This document shows, piece by piece, positions 9,736-18,813 of a stretch of DNA of 23,872 nt. Both the position numbers and the translations under genes were made by a program. Origin of the DNA: Hypsibius dujardini (Eukaryota > Tardigrada > Eutardigrada > Parachela > Hypsibiidae); NCBI GenBank assembly GCA_001579985.1, contig LRSR01000888.1:1-23872 (forward strand). Direction: 5' to 3'. How positions within the stretch are numbered: the first letter of the stretch is position 1; each line of letters begins with the position of its first letter. The notes beneath the pieces were generated by a model, which saw nothing but the letters and a program-made list of their open reading frames with translations, did not search any database and had not been told where the DNA came from.

Positions 9736-10619
9736 CCCCGGGACGTGGTCGGGACCTCCGTGTGTGATGTTAACTTGCCATCTGAACGAGTAAGCCGTCC
9801 CATCGTCTCGTCCGTCAAATATTTTGCGGCAAAAATATTTACTTTATTTTATTTTCCCCTATCAGGAAAAATAATCATCGATGTGGAGCTTCAAGTATCT
9901 CTGATCAAGGACATTTTTAGTATCCCTGTTTACCTTTGTCCCGTGACATTTTCTAGCCTGAACAGACTAGTGGTTTTTTAAAGCTCTCTTTCTCTCGTAT
10001 CTGCATGTTCGGCTCATCTGGCGCGAGGATGGAAGCATGCCCTGTACGTGCGTTATGCGTTTAGCCATTGGTCATAGTGACTGATGAGAGGTTCTAGTTA
10101 CCCGCCATTTATTTCCGTCCTGGGAAACTGTGTGCGTTTTGTGTGTGTTTTTTTGCGCAAACGTTGTTATGGCTGTACCTCGGCTTTCGTTTTTCCCACT
10201 CTTTCTGTCCTTACTCTCTTTCTCTTTCTCGCTATGTGTTTATGAACTTGTGAAAATGCGGCATTGTGTCCTTTTTTATCTCAAATCAATTTACACTGAT
10301 TAACCGCATACTCACCGAACCCGCGGTACTTACAGGCACCAGTCAGTGTCACAATAAGACATTAAGTATAGGTGCTTTAATCATACATTACTACGCAACA
10401 GCTGTCCAACGCAAAAATGCCGTGTCCAGTTGACGGTCAGTGGCACACATTTGACGAAAAATTCTCATTCAGGAACCCAGAAAGTCAGTCGTCAATTTAG
10501 TGGTACGCGGTTATGTTCATTTACTACGCGATCGTTTTGGCGTTATGTTTGTGTAATCATTTGCATAACTATTGTTTTTACTGAGTGCCTGATTAGAATG
10601 GTCAACAAACAGGGGCTCT
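9736..10619 (+). other. 3' flank of gene 1
   Basis: No coding region was recognised. This is the likely 3' UTR. No AATAAA was found, only variants such as the AATAAG near 10352, so the cleavage site is unknown. The sequence is mixed in composition with few simple repeats. Confidence 0.5.
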
Positions 10620-10622
10620 AAT

Positions 10623-11051
10623 TGACAATCATTACTGATTTCCCATCGGCCAACTCCTGGTTCGCCTGTCGCTCATTTCGGTCATGTTGTGGGAACTTTC
10701 CTGGTGGTGGGGGACGGCGCTGGGGACGGCGCTTTCATATGCGCGGCCTGGAATCACAGCCTCGGTACGGTAACTACTCCATCTTGCTTTCATCTATTCT
10801 GGTTTGGCGCGAATCAGGTTTCGCCACGCGGAAGAAGTGGATTCGCTCGTACCATTTGCTTATTCCGCACAGACACTAGCCAATCTTGCCCTTTTAACTT
10901 TTGCCTTACTCTGGCAGGGGTCGGTGGTTGGTTCGGCGTCGTCGCTGTTCTCATCGGAGCTGTTTTGGGACATGTGATGGTCTGCCGGATTATAAGCCTC
11001 AATGTGCAGCACCAACTACTCCGACTCGCCGGCGTCGATTTCCCGGAATGA
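10623..11051 (+). CDS. Weak coding-like island, hydrophobic C-terminal exon
   Basis: A GC-rich patch shows one plausible two-exon structure: a break before GTACGG at 10765 and an acceptor CTGGCAG before 10918. The second piece would encode a Gly/Val-rich membrane-spanning segment (GWFGVVAVLIGAVLGHVMV) and end VDFPE-stop at 11049-11051. Which frame the upstream piece uses is unclear, because two forward frames read hydrophobic sequence there. I do not recognise the protein, no start codon is clear, and the minus strand is also open. It may be a small membrane protein, a pseudogene or noncoding sequence. Confidence 0.2.
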
Positions 11052-11789
11052 CCCCTCGAACAATCCAATCGGCCTGGAACTTTTCTCCTATTTGCCTCTT
11101 TTATCACATTAGTCCATAGAACGGTGCTGCAGTTTGCTCTCCCGGCTGCGTCAAAACGCGGCATTGCCCACGCGGAGAGCCGGAAGAACTCTCACATCTA
11201 CGAAGGACCCGGGTTCTGGTAGCTCCCGTAATCACGGGGTTGTTTACCCGTGATTCTGGGGTGATGCCTTACACAGTGTAATACAGTATACGGTATGTTA
11301 CCATCACTGTGCTTATCATGTAAACGTATTTCACAACTGTGCCTAAACGTAATATTACTTGATCGGATTAGTTAGATGGAACATTTGTTAATGATAGACG
11401 GAACTGTTTGCCGCTTTCTTACTTAGCCTGTATTCAGTATTGTGTCCGCTTTAATGCATAATGCTCTTTCGTTTCCGTGGTAATTATTGTACCTACTGTA
11501 CTTACGTCTTTTTACATGCAATGTCCGTGTGACATTCAGTTTATGGCAAATGACCTGTTCATATCAATGACTGATTTAAGCGCTGTCCACCATGTTTGCC
11601 ACGTGCATGGAATAGTGATTTATTTTCCGTTGTATGGATGGATATGCACATACATACATGTAAGGATATTAGAGAGTTCTTGCAAACGGTATATCGCACG
11701 GTATCCGTTGCAATTAAATTCATCACATAAATTTGCATGGCATGCCTCTTTCAAACATATCGTAGTGACATACCAGTGCGTGCTTCTGC
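11052..11789. other. Spacer, nothing recognised
   Basis: AT-rich sequence without repeats or convincing frames. A short hairpin lies near 11228-11255, where AATCACGGG and CCCGTGATT flank a short loop. Confidence 0.5.
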
Positions 11790-12367
11790 CTGAGCCCGAC
11801 TACAACGAGGCATCAGCCGCTTTCGTCGATAAGAGCGATGACGAGCCATTTGGAAACGGCAGGGAAAATCAGCATCAGCTTAAATAATGCTACCACTGCT
11901 GGAGTTGTATCCCAGACCGCCGCTCCAGTATGCGGATGCACGTATACAGACCCTTTTCGCACTGCTTCACGTGGCCGGTATTCTTTGTATAGGGGTGGTT
12001 CCTCAATCAGGGAGTGATCCATGCCATGGAGAGGGCCATCAAATGTGGCGGCATGGTCTGTTACCTGGACTGCCTTGATAGCATGGGTGTGAACTTGGCC
12101 ACTGCCGTGATGCGAGTTCGCGTCATGCCGTAGCAGTCGATAATGGACGCGGCGTTTATGGTCATCCTGCATGTCGTGCCGAGTGTGACCCATCTCCGAC
12201 TGCTGCTTCAGGAATCCTCCACTGGCCGGCAGTTCGATGCCTGGACGGCCAGCTTGATGCTGCCACAGTTGCCGATTGCACTGCTTCTCTGTCTGGAACA
12301 CATTTTAGTTATAGTGTTGTCTACGATGCTGGCAAGCGATTTACGTAGGACGTGTTCTATGTTCTAA
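11790..12367. pseudogene. Coding-like island, possible gene remnant of unknown type
   Basis: GC content rises and open frames overlap on both strands: a 162-aa minus-strand frame (11813-12301) and shorter plus-strand frames. On the plus strand, VIHAMERAIKCGGMVCYLDC from about 12018 and a hydrophobic stretch from about 12143 look protein-like, but they lie in different frames interrupted by stops (TAG near 11991 and 12130). This would fit a decayed gene or mobile-element fragment, or several short exons. No family is recognised. Confidence 0.2.
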
Positions 12368-12459
12368 CGAAACATAATACATCGAACCGGATCGCGTGTC
12401 TGCCTAAATCCTACTGCCACACATTTATTCCGGAGGTGGTTCGCTCGACCTAGAACTTG

Positions 12460-13117
12460 GAATGATTTTGGGGGGAGCAGACTGACGAATCGCTTACTAT
12501 TTTTTGAATGGAGCTATAATTATGATAATTTTCAGAACTTATTTCACCTGTCAGGCTCTGAAAACTTTTTTTCTGATTTTTCAAAGTTGGGAAAAAAACA
12601 GAAAGATTCCATTCTCCCCCCGGATTTTGACTGCAAAAAAATTGGAAAATGGTTGAATTTAAAAAACTTAAACATTTTTCCACTTCAAATTTAATTTGAA
12701 ACCGATTGGCACTAGTAGAATCTTTTTTGGAGATCGGGGCGGAGCTACGGGCCATTCTCGAGCCTGACCGTAAGCTTCGGAAAGATATTCCAGAAATGAC
12801 GCATAGCTCCCCTCCCCCTTGAGCTTCAAAAAGGATTCTAGCGCCAATTGATTTCAAATTGAATTTTAAAATGGAATGTTTAACAATTTTAAATTGACAC
12901 TTTTTCCATGATGGAAGATTTTGCACTCAAAATCAGAGAAATATATGGTTAAACGGAATCTTCCAGGGTTTTCCAACTTTAAATTTATGCAAAAAAGGTT
13001 TTCAGAGCCGGACCGACGAAATAAATTTTGAAAATCATAGTTGTAATCATATTTATAATTATCATTATAGCTCTATTCAACAGATAAAAAACGGACTCTA
13101 TCTGCGTTCCCCATTCG
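12460..13117. mobile_element. Foldback element, copy 1
   Basis: Two long imperfect inverted arms (about 12460-12760 and 12790-13117) meet at a short centre near 12775 (GAGCCTGACCGTAAGCTTCGG). Matching blocks read inward from both ends include GAGCTATAATTATGATAATTTTCA, shown here only as the motif around 12512-12535 and its complement around 13050-13075. Other matching blocks are the GGCTCTGAAAAC block, AAAGTTGG, and a GGAGCTA block near the centre. No transposase frame is seen, so this looks like a non-autonomous foldback/MITE-type element. A second copy lies at 21635-22285. Confidence 0.7.
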
Positions 13118-14155
13118 AAAATCGTCCGGTGTAAGCCCGATTGATTATTCCAGTAACTTACAAGGGAAAACTTACCAGTGCAACTCTTCAATCCTGACCA
13201 ACATTTTTTCTGGAATAGCATGTCCCCTAAAATGATTCAAAAAATATGACTCGCGGCAATGAGTTCCCTGTTCAACGGGGAGAAATTCGGAAGATCTCAA
13301 TTGACGCACGTACATTGCAATAGTCATGAGCGCTTGATTGAATGATTTAATATTTGATCTTAAACGTTAGTTTAATCAAGAAAGGCTTTCTTTTTCGATT
13401 CCGTTTTGTTTCGAATCAGCGAAAAAAAGTATTTCACAACGCCGGTCTCTAGTTGAACTACTATACATCAAACTAAACCTCGGTATATTTTTATTATGGT
13501 CACATAACGGCAACAGACGAACCTGTAACAGTACGTACTAAAACATGTGCTGTGCGCGTGTGCTGTGCTGGTCGTGTACAAATACAGTGCAGTGCAGTAC
13601 TAATTCAGCATTTTCTGGACAGTATTTTTTTTTTAACAAAATTGGACAAAAAAACAAAAAAAATTTTAGATAGCTAAAGCCAAATTTTAATATAAGAAAT
13701 AGAATAAAATTAAAAATAAACGTGTTTTTGCCTAATTGTTCTCAAAAAGAGCATTAATATTTCTTATATTAAATTTTGGCTTTAACTAATTTAAAAATTG
13801 TTTTTTTTGTCCAAAAAATACTGTGTTAGTACTGCACTGCACTGTACTTGATTACACGACCAGCACAGCACAAGCACAACCAGCACAGTACTGTAACGTT
13901 CAAGATTAAATGTTAAATCATTCAATCAAGCGCTCAAGACTATTGCAATGTACGTGCGCCAATTGCGATCTTCCGAGTTTCTCTCCGTTAAACGGGAAAC
14001 TCTTTGCCGCGAGTCACATTTTTTAAAATTATGTTAGAGGACATGATATTCAAAAAAATTTTTTGGTCACGATCGAAGAGTTTCGCTGGTAATTGCTCCC
14101 TTGTGAGTTGTTGAAAAGCGACTTCGGCTGAATTGTGGACGAAAAATCTCCGAAG
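13117..14155. mobile_element. Second, larger inverted-repeat element
   Basis: The left arm (13117-13711) and right arm (13753-14155) are complementary around a centre near 13732. The best block is the left 13210-13369 against the right 13897-14053, sharing CGCACGTACATTGCAATAGT and GCGCTTGATTGAATGATTTA on opposite strands. Inner blocks share AGTGCAGTGCAGTACTAA and TTAATATAAGAAATA. The left arm has about 150 extra bases (13370-13522) absent from the right. No complete open frame is seen. It abuts copy 1 of the foldback element at about 13117. Confidence 0.7.
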
Positions 14156-14560
14156 GTCTAGAAGGATTGAGTGGAGAAAGATCAACCCAGGTGGCTCTGT
14201 CGTCGCACCATGAAAGGAAGGTTCAGTCCAACGAATGAAATAGATGATTGCGAAAGAATAAGGACTACCAGTTTTAGCTACTGAGAAATATTGCATGAAA
14301 AACTTTCTCTAGATGCAAATTTGAGAATAAAACAATGTCCGCACTTTGTTGGCGGAGCCTTTTGCACATCAAAACACTGTCTCGCCAGGGTGTGCTTCGT
14401 AGACCATCTTGTAGACCTCCAATCTTGGTGGCCAGTTACTCTGGAGGCTCGTTGCCCTTGTCTCAGGGATACAATTGCCGGTGTCCAAAATAGCCCACAA
14501 TGATCAACCGTAGCAACATCCCACCACCGGTAGCATGCCAAAAGTTGCGCATGGCGGTGT
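14156..14560. other. Flank of the inverted repeat, unassigned open frames
   Basis: Frames are open on the minus strand (13988-14296 and 14278-14541), the first running into the right arm of the inverted repeat. The encoded sequence matches nothing I recognise. They could be remnants of the internal part of a mobile element. Confidence 0.25.
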
Positions 14561-16380
14561 GTTCATTCTGCCAAAGGATGTACATGTATAAATCGTCAGC
14601 AAAGGTATCTGAACTGGTCTACCACTCAAATTTAGTGAGTTTAAAAAGTAAGAAACCGCTGTTGTCACTTTCACCCCCTTTCACTATTGCCAATTTCGGT
14701 AGGAAATACCTTTTTATAATGGATAAGTAGCGAAATAAAATATGAAAATAACCAAAATAGTTTTTCTCTTTTGTATTCTACAAATTCAATAGAACAAGTT
14801 TCTGTTTCAATTAAAATTTGCTCGTTTAGTGATACAATTGTATTTTACGAATCTCAGCTAAAGTGAATGGTAATGGCATCTATAATACATTAAAACTTCC
14901 AACTGAAATGTCTAATAAAATGAGTCCTTCACCTCATATGAAATTGAAGTAAATGATCAACACAAATATCAATAAGCAAGCTTGATCTTTAAAGTTCACA
15001 TTATTTGGGGAAAGGGGGTGATTATAATGTAATAGGAATGAAAAGGGCGTGGCAATAGTATCAGGGATCTATTATGGGGAGGACTATAGCGGTATCCTAA
15101 ACAGTATTGGTCCAGCAATTCACCTTGCCTTTGCGTCGGGTACATCTCTATCCTCACCCCACCTCCCCCACCCCACACCTCTTACGTCAAGCACTGCTGA
15201 TCATTTGTATGCTTCGTCTAGTTCTCTCCCGATTGCTAGGCCAAAAAGGTCATCCGGTCACGTCATCCCCGACCTCCCGACGCGAAACACACGTCTCATT
15301 CATTTGCTTTCCATAATTAACTGTGAAACTGCCGTTAATGATGGCAGCGTCCATGCTCTCGTGGTACGTACAGATACATATCATTGCGATATTATCGCAT
15401 CACAAGGTAGTTGCTTGGTTTTTACCTCCCCCCCCCCATCTCTTCTCCTACCTTACCTATCCTTAATCTTTTAACCCTGGTTCACGCTGGCTTACCGGTA
15501 CGTGCCGACGTAGTACCTTGGCACCAATCTCCCTAAATACGTACATCCTCGTTGCAAGCACACGAGAAGAGTGCCATACGCCGACAAACAACAACAGTTT
15601 TGATTATACGGTATTGCAACCCCCTGTCCGGCATTTATCATCCATACTTCTGAATAAACATCCGAACTACAGTATATATACGGCTATGCATGTAAGGTCG
15701 CTTCTAGATCGTACGTGTACTGTACACACCCGTACAGGGTAACAACACCATACACGGTACCTACATACATACATTGTACATTCCCTTTAGCCACACACTC
15801 ACTCACCCACCGGAAGTACCGACCTCTCCCTCATCCTGAGACACACAGGTGTGTGCCTGCATCGGGGGTGAGACCTATCCATCCCCACTCCACCAACACA
15901 CACATAGTGGGCATGTGTATCCGTTTTAGGGAGCGACGGGGTCTTATACATTGCACCGTGATGTTTGCTCACTGTTTGAGTACCGCATACTGTATATACC
16001 GTATCTGCTGTATGGATAGATGTATGAGGGAAATGGGAAGAGCCGAAGGTTAATCGCACACCTCTGTACGAAGTGAGTGAGGATCTGTGTTTTTGCAGAT
16101 AGAAATGCACATAGACACCGCGCGACTTGTGTATTCCATATCCGCTCCATACAATGTACATACCTCAGGGTGTGTGCTGTGTCTTTTTCTATACAATCGT
16201 TTTCGATTTCTTTCCCCTCTCTCTCTCTCTTCCTCCCAGATTCCGCCTGTACATGACCCCCTCGGTGTAGCCTTTTCGTCTTCGCTCACTGAACGGGGAG
16301 AAGTCCTCTTATGTCCTGATACCCTTTACATACCTGGGCTTGGTGACGCGTGCTCTTGCCCTATCTCTCTGTCTGTGGTT
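14561..16380. other. Spacer, nothing recognised
   Basis: AT-rich to about 15010, then mixed sequence with a C10 run near 15429, many TACATAC/GTACA motifs (15690-15790) and CA-rich stretches. Open frames are His/Thr/Pro-rich on both strands and look noncoding. Confidence 0.5.
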
Positions 16381-18503
16381 TTTTAATTGCGCTTCCAATT
16401 GTCATAACCTTTCAACATACACACAAATCATTTTTGTGCCTATGCAACAATTACCATGCCGCAGGTGGCGGCAGTGATGAGGAAAGAAGATGCCGTGACG
16501 CTTTTCCACCCTCATAGCGCCGGCTCGTCGTTTAAGATAGCCGGAAATTATGCATGCCGCTGTATGCGGTCTTATTAGTCGCGAAGAGGAGTGAGGCTTG
16601 GCCTGCTGCTAGCACGTTTTTACATGGTGATACCTCGCGAAAGGAAGCCTCTCCCACGGTGTATAGACGGGATATACCCCGGTGATAATAGTCGAGGATG
16701 TTCCAGTGCGCACAGCGATTGTTTGCTTTTTCTTTTATCTTATGTTCCCCATAATATTGCTGTGCCTACTGGTTATCGTGGCTGTTTGATACACTAAACC
16801 CAGTATATATATCCGGTAATGCTCAGGGTACCGGGATGTTTGCAGCCATGTCTGGAAGTGCAACCGTGATCTGCGCTCGCGTCATCCACGGCACAGCGGT
16901 ACACGGGACTTAATCCGATCTTGTCGGGAAGCATGATACACACCTATACCCACATCAGGACTAATCTCATCAGCGCTGCTGTCTGTCTCCCAGTGCGTCT
17001 GCTCAATTGTTTCTTGCCTTTTCGACGGCGCTTGCATTGTGTATGGAAAACTTTCCCGATATCCTAGCGACAACTTCTTACCGTCACGGTGAGTCATGAT
17101 ATAACGACGGTGGCTTTTTGTGCGGGATAGCGTAATACTCATTTGGACGGAAGTTGGGATGTGGAATGGTAATTCATGTAGACGGGAGTATCAGACAGAC
17201 AGGAACATAGTTGTATGTGTGGTCCGCTCTGTCTGTTGATTTTCTTCCCCTCAATATTGACGTTTCCCCGTTCGATTGTTATCATACACCACACGGTCTG
17301 ACCTTGTATACCAAAACATTTTACCACACAATCGACCTCTCTGGGAAACTTACCTCTACTTAAACATAATCGATTGTTTTAACGGGGTTTTCACGATTGG
17401 AACGCGTGGCGAAGTACTGCGGCACTCCTTTGTCTGTTCCGCCAGAGAGTTTCCGGTTTTATGGGAGCGAAATTTTCAACTTACTTTAACAGCTGTGAAT
17501 CTACCTCCAGACACACCCTGTCATTTATATACCAGATATATGTGCACTCCACAGAAGTAAACTAAGCTAAACTACAGGTTTGTTTTGACTGGAAAAAAAT
17601 GAAGACATTTTTTGAAGATAACGTTTTCTCAGCTCTCGCTGTATACTTGATGAGCGGCATATTGATAGCGTCCCATTGCATATTTAGACTGTCATACACA
17701 GTACGCACACACTAAGCTAAGCTCTCATTAAAATTACGTCATGGATGTTTTCAGACGACATGTAATGACACGCGATGAGCACAATACCAATACCTCGTAC
17801 TGTGAGAGTACGCCTTGTTTGTACCCTCCACCACGGACATAACCGCGTGGATCAATAATACATTTAGCCAAAAACTGCCAAAGCATGCGCGTGTGTCCGT
17901 CATCAAATTAACGGGTCACGTATTCCTATCCCCATATCGACGTTAAAGGTATATACCTTTACATACGAGTGTGGAGAGAAAGAGGGACAGAGATAGAGAG
18001 AGAGAGACATGTAAAATGAAAAACACTAGTGTTACAAAAAAGAGAGTTTTTCTAATCAGTAATCACGCCATATATGCACGTCGGGAGGGAATCGTTCTCT
18101 TCGGTAACAACACCCTGCAATCTGTGGAACTCTATGTATACATCCATATATATTTATATGTATATATACAAAATTTGCTATGGGAGGATCAGGTGTTGTC
18201 TGTCATAATCAGAGATGCTCATGGTTTGTGTGTATGTGTATTCCCACAGCAGGTGATAAGTGAAGAAGGATAAGTTTCGAAGTGCTCACGTCGCGGTTTA
18301 TATTGCCGTGCCCTTGCCCCCTGCTCCGGCGGACGGAAGCAGAGTCCACTCGCGTCCGGGTCGTGTAGCGAGGCGAGGGAGTTCATCCTCCCTCCTCCAG
18401 CACCGGCAAAATTTCCCACATTCAGCGCCAGCCGTCGTCTGGGAGGACGCGAAACTCCGCAGCAGCAGCCGGCAACAACAGGAACAACGACAACAACAAC
18501 AAA
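16381..18503 (+). other. Upstream region / probable 5' leader of gene 2
   Basis: No gene was recognised. It contains an 18-bp perfect palindrome at 17944-17961 and a GA-rich tract at 17972-18008. It also holds an acceptor-like TTCCCACAG at 18249, which could end a 5' non-coding intron or accept a spliced leader. The last 200 bases are GC-rich and finish in CAACAACAAC repeats before the start codon. Confidence 0.45.
17944..17961. repeat. 18-bp perfect palindrome
   Basis: TAAAGGTATATACCTTTA is its own reverse complement. It sits about 540 bases upstream of the start codon of gene 2. It could be a dimeric protein-binding site, or chance in AT-rich DNA. Confidence 0.7.
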
Positions 18504-18813
18504 ATGTCCTACACCTCACGAACGCGCAACACCTCGAAGAGTCGCCCTAATGGGAACAACAATAACAACAACAACAACAACAACATCCAGACTCCGCGTG
18601 GGGTGTGGATGTCGCCGGCGAACGGGAGTCCTCTGAATAGTCCAATGAAGATGCCATCGGGAGGGGGTTCGCCGTTCCATAACTTCTCGCAGAGGTCGCC
18701 GGCACGCAGGCTCCTGGGCTGGCGGACATTAAAGGAGGCGATTAAAGACGGGACATTTACTCGCTGGAAGAGTGGGGGTAACCTCGTGTCGGATTACAAT
18801 ACGGCGAATTCAG
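18504..18813 (+). CDS. Gene 2 exon 1: start and disordered leader
   Basis: The exon encodes 103 residues and ends in phase 1 before donor GTATGC. Ten Asn codons (AAC/AAT) lie at residues 18-27, followed by TP and SP motifs (MSPANGSPLNSPMKM, GGGSPF, QRSPARR). The ATG context AACAAAATGT is favourable. Confidence 0.88.

Noticed and set aside
15715-16289. Several 100-codon frames on both strands
   Set aside because: They are His/Thr/Arg-rich with no domain or splice context, and overlap each other; most likely chance.
18298-18729. Minus-strand Cys-rich frames over the start of gene 2
   Set aside because: The Cys runs are the complement of CAG/AAC codon repeats, and the plus-strand reading continues into the kinase domain.
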